11,866 nucleotides of DNA from Myroides sp. (GTDB lineage Bacteria; Bacteroidota; Bacteroidia; Flavobacteriales; Flavobacteriaceae). Location: the NCBI GenBank assembly GCA_018384465.1, contig JAHAYQ010000116.1:1-11866 (forward strand), read 5' to 3'. Under the pieces are notes generated by a model. It had not been told where the DNA came from and did not search any database. It saw nothing but the letters and a program-made list of their open reading frames with translations. The position numbers were made by a program, and so were the translations under genes. Each line of letters starts with the position of its first letter. Within the stretch, counting starts at the first letter, position 1. Below, piece after piece: positions 1-7,317 of this stretch.

Positions 1-1289
1 TCACGCAATACGATATAATCGTGCGTTTTATCGTTACCCGATACGGTAATGTTGTTAAAACGTGCTACCGGATTTTCTACAATGCGAATGTCAAAGTCTA
101 TAGTATCGTTTCTGGTTGCAGTTTCAATTAAATTTACTTGCGACCATAAATAACCTGCGTTTTGGTAAGTGTTATCTATGTTGATACCATCTAAATTTGT
201 AGGATCTTTTACGCGTTTTTCTAATAAAACACCATTATATACTTCGCCTTTTTGCATACCTAATACGGCACGTAAATATTGATCGGTAAATTGTGTGTTT
301 CCAATAAAACGGATGTCTCCAATATAATATTTTCTACCTTCTTCTAAATCGATATTAATAGCTACCGAATTTTTATCAGGATTGTATTGTGCTGTTTCAG
401 ATAAGATACGAGCGTCTCTATAACCTTTTTCTTTATACGCATCTACAATGTTTTTAAGATCGGCTTCATATTCTTTCTCTATAAACTTTGAAGGTTTAAA
501 GATACGCATTGGGTTTAACGGACTTTTCTGCTTTGTTTTCTTCATTGCTTTACGCAATTTGGCATCAGTGAATTGTTCGTTACCCGTAAAATCAATATCA
601 GAAATACGTACTTTTTTACCTTTGTCGATATCTATAAGTAAGTCGGCAGATTTATTGTCGGCATGTAGTCTGCGCTCAACAGTAACTTGCGTGTTGTAAA
701 ATCCGTCTTTACGATATTTATTGGTTAAGTAGTTTTTTGTTGTTGAAATTAGGTTATCGTTGATGATTTTACCTTCGATAATTTTAATTTTCTTGTCTAC
801 TTTACCCGCAGTTGTAGCGGTTGCTGGAACGGCTAATTGAAGGTCTTTCAACAATTCTTCTTTCTTAGATTTTTTTACACCGGTAATCTCTACGTCTTTT
901 AGTCGAGGAAGTTCGTTTAAGTAAATTTCTAAGTTTATAACATTGCCTTCTACAGATGATTCATACACGCGTATGTCATTAAAGTAGCCGGTTTTCCATA
1001 ATTTTTTAATGGCATCAGAAATTTCTTCGCCCGGAATATTAACTGCTTGGCCTTTTTCTAAACCTGCATAGGTAAATATGGTTAATTCGTTAAAGTTGAA
1101 GTTTCCTGTAACCTTAATATTTCCTAAACGATAGCTTTTTGGCGCGTTAGGATCTGTTTCTGGCGGCGTTGTTTCTTGGAGTGCATCATTAATTTCATCA
1201 GTTGTTGTAGCAACTGGTTGCTCTTGTGCATTTGCTACTGCAAAGCTTACTAATAATGGAAAAAGGTATTTTAATTTTTTACGATGCAT
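1..1289 (-). CDS. bamA: Outer-membrane protein assembly factor BamA, N-terminal part (C-terminus beyond the left edge)
   Basis: My translation from ATG at 1289 stays open to the window edge, giving 429 residues. It starts with a signal peptide (MHRKKLK followed by a hydrophobic stretch, likely cleaved near ANA-QEQ, residues 19-24). POTRA repeats follow at roughly 53-125, 128-223, 226-316, 320-405 and from 408. Each opens with a beta strand and a G-(N/V) turn, for example VTGNFNF, FTGNEQF, FIGNTQF and VSGND. The missing part should be the C-terminal 16-strand barrel. BamA is the outer-membrane insertase that folds beta-barrel proteins; its POTRA domains project into the periplasm. The gene starts 12 nt after the uppS stop, so the two are probably co-transcribed. 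Other Omp85 proteins such as TamA share POTRA domains, but five repeats and the position after uppS favour BamA. The start is the only ATG placed directly before a signal peptide. Confidence 0.93.
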   Translation of the reverse strand, partial: MHRKKLKYLFPLLVSFAVANAQEQPVATTTDEINDALQETTPPETDPNAPKSYRLGNIKVTGNFNFNELTIFTYAGLEKGQAVNIPGEEISDAIKKLWKTGYFNDIRVYESSVEGNVINLEIYLNELPRLKDVEITGVKKSKKEELLKDLQLAVPATATTAGKVDKKIKIIEGKIINDNLISTTKNYLTNKYRKDGFYNTQVTVERRLHADNKSADLLIDIDKGKKVRISDIDFTGNEQFTDAKLRKAMKKTKQKSPLNPMRIFKPSKFIEKEYEADLKNIVDAYKEKGYRDARILSETAQYNPDKNSVAINIDLEEGRKYYIGDIRFIGNTQFTDQYLRAVLGMQKGEVYNGVLLEKRVKDPTNLDGINIDNTYQNAGYLWSQVNLIETATRNDTIDFDIRIVENPVARFNNITVSGNDKTHDYIVLR

Positions 1290-1301
1290 TATCTTTAAAA
1301 A

Positions 1302-2045
1302 TTACTTATTTATTTGTTCACTTGTTTTACCATATCTACGTTCTCTATTTTGATAAGCTTGTAAGGCTTCTAACAAATGTTCGTTAGAAAAATCGGGCCA
1401 TAGCACTTCACAAAAATACAATTCGGCATAAGCAATTTGCCATAACAAAAAGTTGCTGATGCGTTGCTCGCCACTGGTGCGTATCAATAAATCTACGTCG
1501 GGTAAATTATGGGTGTAAAGATGCTTATTTATAACTGATTCGTCAATAGCATCACTTGAAATTATATTATTTTTAACTTTGTCGCTAATTACTTTTACGG
1601 CTTCAATTAGCTCATTACGAGATCCATAGCTTAATGCTAAGGAAAGCGTTAAACGGGTGTTGTTTTTGGTTTTATCTAAAACTTCTGTTAATTCTTTGCG
1701 AACTGCAGTAGGTAAAAGATCTAAATTGCCAATTGCGTTTAACTTTATATTGTTTTCTTGAAGTGTTTTTACTTCTTTTTTAAGTGCTTTAACCAATAGT
1801 TTCATTAGCATATCTACCTCAAACTTCGGTCGGTTCCAATTTTCGGTCGAAAAAGCATATAAAGTTAAGTAAGGAATACCTAAACGAGCACATTGTTCTA
1901 CCGTGCGTTTAACTGCAGTAGCTCCGTTTTCGTGACCAATGGTTCTTAAAAAGCCTTTTTGTTTAGCCCATCTGCCGTTACCATCCATAATAATGGCAAG
2001 ATGTTTAGGTAGTGTATCAGGATTTATAGTGTTTTCTTTCATCAT
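1302..2045 (-). CDS. uppS: Isoprenyl transferase (undecaprenyl diphosphate synthase)
   Basis: This cis-prenyltransferase condenses isopentenyl diphosphate units onto farnesyl diphosphate. The product is the C55 carrier lipid used for peptidoglycan and surface polysaccharide synthesis. Visible family motifs are MDGNGRWAK (catalytic Asp at residue 21), GHENG, the segment LYAFSTENWNRP (62-73) and DLLIRTSGEQRISNFLLWQ (185-203). The last carries the two diphosphate-binding arginines (189 and 195). It is followed by the AELYF glutamate (208) and LWPDF. The length of 247 residues fits the family. A longer reading from 2081 would overlap the preceding gene by 35 nt and add 12 residues with no family resemblance. 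ATG at 2045, one base after the preceding TAG, is therefore the better start; the adjacent ATG at 2042 is also possible. The tight junction suggests translational coupling to the DUF6089 gene. Confidence 0.96.
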   Translation of the reverse strand: MMKENTINPDTLPKHLAIIMDGNGRWAKQKGFLRTIGHENGATAVKRTVEQCARLGIPYLTLYAFSTENWNRPKFEVDMLMKLLVKALKKEVKTLQENNIKLNAIGNLDLLPTAVRKELTEVLDKTKNNTRLTLSLALSYGSRNELIEAVKVISDKVKNNIISSDAIDESVINKHLYTHNLPDVDLLIRTSGEQRISNFLLWQIAYAELYFCEVLWPDFSNEHLLEALQAYQNRERRYGKTSEQINK

Positions 2046-2046
2046 T

Positions 2047-2736
2047 CTATCTTGGGGCACAATAACAAGGGTTTTTACCAAAGGTATATGAAATGTTTAT
2101 ACCAGAAAAAACATACCAATCTTTACTGTTGGTGTTACCAAATGTAGTAATGGTTGTAGATGGGTTTCTTGGGTTGTTACCGTCTAAATTATCAGTAAAT
2201 GAATAGCGTGCACCCACTTCGGCACTTATTACTAATTTTTTGTTGATGAGTGCTTTAACGCCTAACGTAATAGGAATAGCCAATGCAAATTCATTGTCCT
2301 TTTCTATTTGTCTGTTGTATTCATTAAAGTAACTTTCTGTGTACGATAATCCTGCAACACCAGTATGTACGTACGGAGTAAGAGCAAACCAGCTGTTGTG
2401 AAGATCAAACTCGAAAAAGTTAAACTCAATACCCAACATTACTTCATTTAATTTGTTTTTTGTGCTAAGGTTACGTGCTTGTCTTAATGGCATATCAGAA
2501 TCGGCATCATTTGCAGAAATGGGCATATGTGTATAATTCAATCGCCAAGAGTGTCGTGCGCTTTTGTTCCATCTATATTGAAAACCATAACCCATATCGG
2601 TAGGATTAATGTATTTTGTAGATCCTATATCGCCAATATAATTAGTAGCGCCAACAGTTAAACCCAGTTCGTGTATCTGGCTTTGTGCTGTAGCTGCACC
2701 TAAAATAGTTAATATGGTTAAAAGTTTTCTTTTCAT
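2047..2736 (-). CDS. DUF6089-family outer-membrane beta-barrel-like protein
   Basis: Protein of 229 residues with a signal peptide (MKRKLLTILTILGAATAQSQ). After it comes IHELGLTVGATNYIGDIGS, the recognisable opening of the Bacteroidetes DUF6089 family, then alternating hydrophobic and polar strands typical of a small outer-membrane barrel. The last strand ends in a short tail, FGKNPCYCAPR, with a CYC motif. No enzymatic role is known for the family and I do not propose one. Position between nadK and uppS-bamA is consistent with an envelope role. A reading from TTG at 2754 adds six residues, but that TTG lies inside the likely -7 promoter box (2752-2759), so ATG at 2736 is preferred. The family assignment rests on recall of sequence resemblance, not on a search. 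Confidence 0.85.
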   Translation of the reverse strand: MKRKLLTILTILGAATAQSQIHELGLTVGATNYIGDIGSTKYINPTDMGYGFQYRWNKSARHSWRLNYTHMPISANDADSDMPLRQARNLSTKNKLNEVMLGIEFNFFEFDLHNSWFALTPYVHTGVAGLSYTESYFNEYNRQIEKDNEFALAIPITLGVKALINKKLVISAEVGARYSFTDNLDGNNPRNPSTTITTFGNTNSKDWYVFSGINISYTFGKNPCYCAPR

Positions 2737-2751
2737 TTTATGGATAATTTG

Positions 2752-2759
2752 CAAATATA
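2752..2759 (-). promoter_or_regulatory. Bacteroidetes -7 box upstream of the DUF6089 gene
   Basis: Read on the minus strand this is TATATTTG, a full match to the TAnnTTTG consensus of the Bacteroidetes primary sigma factor. It lies 15 nt before the ATG at 2736. No clear TTG -33 element is visible about 20 nt upstream. Transcription would start a few bases after the box, leaving a leader of only about 10 nt and excluding the TTG start at 2754. This would give DUF6089-uppS-bamA a transcript separate from nadK. Confidence 0.5.
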
Positions 2760-2811
2760 CTAATGTAAACGAATATATTTTATATTTATGCTGTAATTTA
2801 CAATATTACAA

Positions 2812-3699
2812 CTAATTTCTTTTGTCTTCTCCCCACAATAATTTGCTTCGTAAAGTACGTAAAAAGGTGACCGAAGGAAACTCTACTAAATTAACGGTAT
2901 GGTTGGCTAAGGCAATCTCAATCTCCGAATCGTTATCAATAGCAGCTGTTTCTGAATCTAATGATAATAAAAATTGAGTTTCTCTGCTGCTTACTTTCAT
3001 TTTAATCTTACTGCGGTCGTTAATAATCAACGGACGAGTAGTTAAATTATGTGGTGCAATAGGTGTGATAATTAAACAATTACTATCGGGTGTTATAATA
3101 GGACCTCCACAACTTAAATTGTATCCCGTACTGCCCGTTGGTGTTGAAATAATAATGCCATCTGCCCAATAGGTTGCTAAATATTCGTTGTTTATGTATG
3201 TTTCAACGGTAATCATAGCAGTTGAGTTTTTTCGGGCTACCGTGATTTCATTCAAAGCAAAATTTACGTTGAATTTAGAGGTAGCTTCTTCTGGGCCATT
3301 TAATTGTAAAAGTGTTCTGCGCGATAAGGTGTATTGGTTAGAAAACAACAAAGGAATTAAAAACCCAATGGCCTCTTGCTGTACATTTGCCAAAAAACCT
3401 AACCTGCCAGCGTTTACTCCCACAATAGGAATGTTTTTACTTTTTACAAAGTTTGCAGCACGTAATAAGGTTCCGTCACCTCCAATACTGACAAAAAAAG
3501 TGGTGTCGTCATCAATGTCTGTATGCGAAGAAAAGGTTTCGTATTCGTAATGTAACACTTTGTTTTCTACCAAAAGATCATAAAATTCTTTTTCAAAAAT
3601 AACCGTAGCACTATGCGATTTTAAAGCACGAACCAGTTTTTCTACAATGTCTTTGTAATTTGGCTTGTAAACCTGTGCGTAAATGGCAAACTTCATCAT
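2812..3699 (-). CDS. nadK: NAD kinase (ATP-NAD kinase)
   Basis: Phosphorylates NAD+ to NADP+ in the cytoplasm, the only known route to NADP. The 295-residue protein has the family signature GGDGT at residues 73-77 (catalytic Asp75) and NE at 150-151 in ALNEITVAR. The glycine-rich NAD-binding segment STPTGSTGYNLSCGGP is at 185-200, followed by PIAPH and TRPLI. Length is normal for bacterial NadK. The ATG at 3699 overlaps the stop of the CBS gene by one base (TAATG), which favours it over the second ATG at 3696. The overlap implies the two proteins are made from one transcript at linked rates. The stop is followed by a 57-nt AT-rich gap (2755-2811) holding the next promoter-like box but no strong terminator. 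Confidence 0.97.
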   Translation of the reverse strand: MMKFAIYAQVYKPNYKDIVEKLVRALKSHSATVIFEKEFYDLLVENKVLHYEYETFSSHTDIDDDTTFFVSIGGDGTLLRAANFVKSKNIPIVGVNAGRLGFLANVQQEAIGFLIPLLFSNQYTLSRRTLLQLNGPEEATSKFNVNFALNEITVARKNSTAMITVETYINNEYLATYWADGIIISTPTGSTGYNLSCGGPIITPDSNCLIITPIAPHNLTTRPLIINDRSKIKMKVSSRETQFLLSLDSETAAIDNDSEIEIALANHTVNLVEFPSVTFLRTLRSKLLWGEDKRN

Positions 3700-4355
3700 T
3701 AAATATTTAAAAATTTATCTAAATAAGCCGATCGATCCTTTAATTCGTTTAAATAAGAATCTTGGTTGTGTTCGGAAACTACTACATATCCAAAACGGCG
3801 AAACGTCTGAATTATTTCATTAATATTACCTGCAGATGCTTTTATAGTAATTTCTGCCACATCGTTATCCATTGATGATACAAAAACCCCTAAAAGTTTG
3901 CAGTTGTTAGATTCTACTATTTGCGAAATTTCGCTGATGCTGTAATCTAAATAATGCTTTTGAATAACGATATTTAAACCGGCATCCTTCATAAAAGGTG
4001 TTTTGTTTAAAAACGGTATTATATCTTCGTGAAAATAATAGCCTATGTATTTGTTGTTTTCATCTAAAACAGCCAGAATGTTACAATTAAACTGAGCGAA
4101 CTTCTCTAAAACTTCAAACCAATCCGCATCTTTTCGAACAAAATAGGGCAGTAGCGAATACCTGTAATCACCTACCGTTTTTGTTTCAGACGGAATGATA
4201 TCTTCGGCAGCTATCGATCCCATATAAACTCCTTCATCACTTACAGGAAAATGGCTATAGGTTTGGCTTTCTACTAAAGAAGTGATGTCTTTCAGCTTGG
4301 TTTCAAAGGTGAACGGCTGTGGTTTAGTTTTAATTTGGTGCTGTATCAATTTCAT
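3699..4355 (-). CDS. Tandem CBS-domain protein with C-terminal ACT-like domain
   Basis: Protein of 218 residues. Two CBS modules span about 10-60 (with SHFPVSDEGVYMGSIAAEDI) and 70-118 (with NILAVLDENNKYIGYYFHEDI). An ACT-like fold follows at about 126-196, with the beta-alpha-beta pattern IVIQ...ISQIVESNNCKLLGVF and a final FGYVVV strand. The tail ends YLDKFLNI. CBS pairs commonly bind adenine nucleotides and ACT domains bind small ligands, so a sensor or regulator is likely; the ligand is unknown. The gene overlaps nadK by one base. Start: ATG at 4355 gives MKLIQHQI, the form I expect for relatives; ATG at 4370 would add MNLLV. A near-consensus -7 box (TTATTTTG, 4373-4380 on the minus strand) is so close that transcription would begin at or inside the upper ATG, again favouring 4355. 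The start remains the weakest point. Confidence 0.85.
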   Translation of the reverse strand: MKLIQHQIKTKPQPFTFETKLKDITSLVESQTYSHFPVSDEGVYMGSIAAEDIIPSETKTVGDYRYSLLPYFVRKDADWFEVLEKFAQFNCNILAVLDENNKYIGYYFHEDIIPFLNKTPFMKDAGLNIVIQKHYLDYSISEISQIVESNNCKLLGVFVSSMDNDVAEITIKASAGNINEIIQTFRRFGYVVVSEHNQDSYLNELKDRSAYLDKFLNI

Positions 4356-4414
4356 AACAAGTAAATTCATTGCAAAATAATTAAAATATTCGGTTTTATC
4401 GGCAATTAACTTCG

Positions 4415-4422
4415 TATTTTTG
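4415..4422 (+). promoter_or_regulatory. Bacteroidetes -7 box upstream of pdxJ
   Basis: TATTTTTG matches TAnnTTTG and lies 19 nt before the pdxJ ATG. The only candidate -33 region is a weak GGTTTT at 4392-4397. It sits in the 71-nt gap between the divergently transcribed CBS and pdxJ genes, so the two promoters are nearly back to back. Confidence 0.5.
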
Positions 4423-4441
4423 TGGGTAAATTAAATAAGGA

Positions 4442-5155
4442 ATGACAAAATTATCCGTAAATATTAATAAAATTGCCACCTTACGTAATGCACGGGGCGG
4501 TAATGTACCCGATTTGTTAAAAGTTGCTGCCGATGTTCAGCGTTTTGGAGCGCAAGGTGTAACGATACATCCACGACCTGATGAGCGTCATATTCGGTAT
4601 CAAGACGCACGCGATTTGGTTCCGGTTGTCTATACAGAATACAATATTGAAGGAAATCCGATGGATAACTTTATGGAATTGGTTTTTGAGTGTAAACCTA
4701 CACAGGTAACTTTAGTGCCCGATGCAGTAGATGCCATTACATCAAACGCCGGATGGAATACGGTAAAACATCAATCTTACTTAAAAGAAATTATCAGCGA
4801 ATTTAAAAAACAAGGTATTAGAACATCGATTTTTGTTGATCCGGTGCTAAGTATGATTGAAGGTGCTAAAGAAACAGGAACCGATCGTATCGAGTTATAT
4901 ACCGAAGCCTTTGCTCACCAATATGGTTTAGGAAACTATAAGTCGATCGATCCTTATGTAAAAGCTGCCGAATTAGCTAATGAATTAGGGTTAGGAATCA
5001 ATGCCGGACACGATTTAAGTTTAGATAATATTGAGTTTTTTAAACAAAACATTCCTGGATTGTTAGAAGTTTCTATTGGTCATGCCTTGATTTCAGAAGC
5101 TATTTATTTAGGATTAGAAAATGTAGTAGGCTTGTATAATCAAAAATTACGATAA
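4442..5155 (+). CDS. pdxJ: Pyridoxine 5'-phosphate synthase
   Basis: Condenses 1-deoxy-D-xylulose 5-phosphate with 3-amino-2-oxopropyl phosphate to form pyridoxine 5'-phosphate, the ring-closing step of DXP-dependent vitamin B6 synthesis. The 237-residue TIM barrel carries the expected residues. His43 lies in TIHPRPDERHI, with phosphate- and substrate-binding Arg45, Arg49 and His50. Glu70 is in TEYNIEG, His190 in NAGHDL, and the phosphate-binding SIGHALISEAIYLGLE closes the barrel. Length is normal. AAGGA stands immediately before the ATG, too close to act as an ordinary Shine-Dalgarno site. The stop overlaps the start of the following hydrolase by one base. Presence of PdxJ predicts PdxA and Dxs elsewhere in the genome. 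Confidence 0.97.
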   Translation: MTKLSVNINKIATLRNARGGNVPDLLKVAADVQRFGAQGVTIHPRPDERHIRYQDARDLVPVVYTEYNIEGNPMDNFMELVFECKPTQVTLVPDAVDAITSNAGWNTVKHQSYLKEIISEFKKQGIRTSIFVDPVLSMIEGAKETGTDRIELYTEAFAHQYGLGNYKSIDPYVKAAELANELGLGINAGHDLSLDNIEFFKQNIPGLLEVSIGHALISEAIYLGLENVVGLYNQKLR

Positions 5156-5925
5156 TGAACGATATATTATATGCAAAGGTAGAAGGCACAGGTAAACCAT
5201 TACTTATTTTACACGGTTATTTAGGTATGAGTGATAATTGGAAAACGTTGGGTGCCCAATATGCTGAAAATGGCTTTGCAGTACATATGTTAGATTTAAG
5301 AAATCACGGGCGCAGTTTTCATTCTGATGTTTTTAATTACAACGCTATGGCAGCTGATGTGTATGATTACTGTTTGGCTAATAATTTGACTGATATTTCG
5401 GTGATTGGTCACTCGATGGGAGGTAAGGTCGCCATGAAATTAGCAGCTTTGCATCCTACTTTAGTCGATAAATTATTAGTTGCAGATATTGCGCCGAAGG
5501 CTTATGAGCCGCATCATCAGGATATTATGGCAGCTTTAAATGCTGTTGACTTTAGTAGCAGTCCATCAAGAAACGAGGTACAACAAATAATAGAGCAATA
5601 TGTAAATGAACCGGGAGTTGTTCAGTTTTTAATGAAAAATGTATATCGTATCACACCGCAGCAATTAGGTTTTAGATTTAATCTAGATGCTTTTAATAAA
5701 GATGAACATGCTATTGGCGAACCTTTAAAAGATACAGATGTTTTTAACGGAAAAACTTTGTTCGTTAAAGGTAGTTTATCTAATTATATTAATGATTCTG
5801 ATATAGAATTGATAAAAAATCATTTCCCTTTGGTCGAAATAGTAACGGTTTCTAATGCGGGGCATTGGTTGCATGCTGATAATCCTAAGGAATTCTTTGA
5901 AAAATCAACGGTTTTTTTGAAATAG
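5155..5925 (+). CDS. Alpha/beta-fold hydrolase, YbfF-like esterase
   Basis: Cytoplasmic hydrolase of 256 residues with no signal peptide. The core motifs of the fold are present: oxyanion-hole HGYLG (20-24), LDLRNHGRS (47-54), the nucleophile elbow GHSMGG with Ser87, VADIAP (109-114), and the catalytic histidine in NAGHWLH (His237). The acid is probably Asp214 or Asp111; I cannot decide between them without alignment. The RNHGRS and GHSMGGKVAM segments resemble the YbfF/ABHD11 esterase group. The substrate is unknown. ATG overlaps the pdxJ stop (TAATG), so it is co-translated with PdxJ. I see nothing in the protein itself that ties it to vitamin B6. No terminator-like hairpin follows the stop. 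Confidence 0.9.
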   Translation: MNDILYAKVEGTGKPLLILHGYLGMSDNWKTLGAQYAENGFAVHMLDLRNHGRSFHSDVFNYNAMAADVYDYCLANNLTDISVIGHSMGGKVAMKLAALHPTLVDKLLVADIAPKAYEPHHQDIMAALNAVDFSSSPSRNEVQQIIEQYVNEPGVVQFLMKNVYRITPQQLGFRFNLDAFNKDEHAIGEPLKDTDVFNGKTLFVKGSLSNYINDSDIELIKNHFPLVEIVTVSNAGHWLHADNPKEFFEKSTVFLK

Positions 5926-5937
5926 TATGCATGCATA
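5926..5937. repeat. 12-bp perfect palindrome after the hydrolase gene
   Basis: TATGCATGCATA begins on the base after the TAG stop. As RNA it could pair only four bases around a four-base loop, so it is unlikely to be a terminator. It could be a dimer-binding site or chance in AT-rich DNA. The rest of the 132-nt gap to 6057 holds an AT-only inverted repeat (TAATAATT-TCGT-AATTATTA, 5970-5989) and the next promoter-like box. Confidence 0.4.
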
Positions 5938-6020
5938 TTATTTTATTCTCTTTAATTTTAACAAAAAATTAATAATTTCGTAATTATTACTTAACGTTTC
6001 TAATCTTTTGCAAAATGTTT

Positions 6021-6028
6021 TATATTTG
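6021..6028 (+). promoter_or_regulatory. Bacteroidetes -7 box upstream of the FadL-like gene
   Basis: TATATTTG is a full match to TAnnTTTG, 29 nt before the ATG at 6058, leaving a leader of roughly 25 nt. A TTTTG at 6006-6010 is too close to be the -33 element, and no good TTG stands about 20 nt upstream. The AT-only inverted repeat at 5970-5989 lies just upstream of the expected -33 region. Confidence 0.5.
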
Positions 6029-6057
6029 GAATACTAACATTTAACAAAAGCTTAGTT

Positions 6058-7308
6058 ATGAAGAAAATTATATCTCTTTCTTTATTGTCGCTCTTTGCAA
6101 CCAATACGTTTGCCGGTGGGTATCGTATCAGCATGCAAGGAAACCGTCAATTAGCAATGGGACATACAGGAGTAGGAATCATTGGTCAAAATGCAGAAAG
6201 TTTGTTTTTTAATCCCGCAAGTGGAACCTTTTTAAAAGACAAATGGAGCTTTTCGGCTGGGGCTGTTGCTTTGGTGTCTAACGTAAAATTTCAAAACTCT
6301 TTATACAACTGGTCGTACGCCACAGAAAATGTGGGAACGCCTTTTTATGTGTACGGTAATTATCAGTTTACGGACAAGCTTTCTGTAGGTTTAGCTGTTT
6401 ACTCACCTTACGGAAGTGCTGTAGAATGGGATCAAGACTGGGTTGGCTCGCACTTAGTAAATAACATTGATTTAAAAGCGATATATTTTCAACCAACCGT
6501 TTCGTACAAAATCACCGATAATATCAGTGTAGGTGCTGGTTTAATTTATGTAAATGGCGGGGTAACTTTTAATAGAAACATTTCGCGTAGCATGGTCGAT
6601 GAAAATGGAAATCGTTCAGATGTTACAGTGGATGCAAGTGGAGTTCATGCTTGGGGGTATAATTTAGGATTAACAGCTAAATTAGACGAACAAGTAACTT
6701 TTGGGGTTAATTATCGTTCTAGAATTGACATGAAAGCAAAAAATGGGGATGCTACCTTTAGTGATATGCCCGATTTTTTACAAAGTACGTACCAAGATGT
6801 AAAATTTAATGCAACCATGCCTTTGCCGGCAGAATTAACTTTTGGGTTTTCTTATCAAATCAATGATAAATGGTTAGCAGCTGTTGATTACAACCTTACC
6901 TTTTGGAAAGCGTATGATAATTTAGTTATTGAATTTGATAATCCAGCCATTGAAACTTCGGTAAATCCAAGAAACTATCAAAATAGTGGAACACTTAGAG
7001 GTGGTTTACAGTTTTCACCTTCAGAAAAATTTTCGGCTCGTATAGGTGGTTACTATGACGTATCGCCAGTGCAAGATGGTTATTTTGCCCCTGAAACTCC
7101 AAGAAACGATGCCGTTGCTGGTACTGCCGGTTTTACTTTTAAGGTAACACCAAAATTAGCAGTCGATTTTTCTGCTTCAGCTCTACATTTCAAAGAAACC
7201 AACAATTCTTACAACCATTATAAAGAAGACGGAAGTAATATTTCGTTCGGCGGAGACTATCGTTCATCGGCTTATTCTTTAGGTTTAGGTTTATCGTACA
7301 ACTTTTAA
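6058..7308 (+). CDS. OmpP1/FadL-family outer-membrane transport protein
   Basis: Outer-membrane beta-barrel of 416 residues, predicted to let hydrophobic molecules such as long-chain fatty acids cross the outer membrane. A signal peptide is likely cleaved after TFA (residue 19). The mature N-terminus GGYRISMQGNRQLAMGHTG and the following AESLFFNPAS (NPA at 52-54) are the FadL/TodX signature that forms the N-terminal plug. Many aromatic-rich amphipathic strands follow, such as TFGVNYRSRI and LTFGFSYQI, and the protein ends SLGLGLSYNF with a terminal Phe as expected for a BAM substrate. It is the first gene of a unit with the SGNH lipoprotein 9 nt downstream. The true cargo cannot be read from sequence. 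Confidence 0.94.
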   Translation: MKKIISLSLLSLFATNTFAGGYRISMQGNRQLAMGHTGVGIIGQNAESLFFNPASGTFLKDKWSFSAGAVALVSNVKFQNSLYNWSYATENVGTPFYVYGNYQFTDKLSVGLAVYSPYGSAVEWDQDWVGSHLVNNIDLKAIYFQPTVSYKITDNISVGAGLIYVNGGVTFNRNISRSMVDENGNRSDVTVDASGVHAWGYNLGLTAKLDEQVTFGVNYRSRIDMKAKNGDATFSDMPDFLQSTYQDVKFNATMPLPAELTFGFSYQINDKWLAAVDYNLTFWKAYDNLVIEFDNPAIETSVNPRNYQNSGTLRGGLQFSPSEKFSARIGGYYDVSPVQDGYFAPETPRNDAVAGTAGFTFKVTPKLAVDFSASALHFKETNNSYNHYKEDGSNISFGGDYRSSAYSLGLGLSYNF

Positions 7309-7317
7309 TTGCTTATT

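Noticed and set aside
448..699. Plus-strand open frame of 83 codons
   Set aside because: It lies antisense to the clearly coding bamA POTRA region and has no family resemblance.
2040..2081. Longer uppS start at 2081 overlapping the DUF6089 gene
   Set aside because: The extra residues do not resemble the family, and ATG at 2045 immediately follows the preceding stop.
2792..2810. TGTAAT-N7-ATTACA inverted repeat just past the nadK stop
   Set aside because: Only six A-T-rich pairs with no T-tract on the transcribed strand; too weak to call a terminator or operator.
3188..3550. Plus-strand open frame of 120 codons
   Set aside because: Antisense shadow of nadK; the nadK frame carries all expected motifs.
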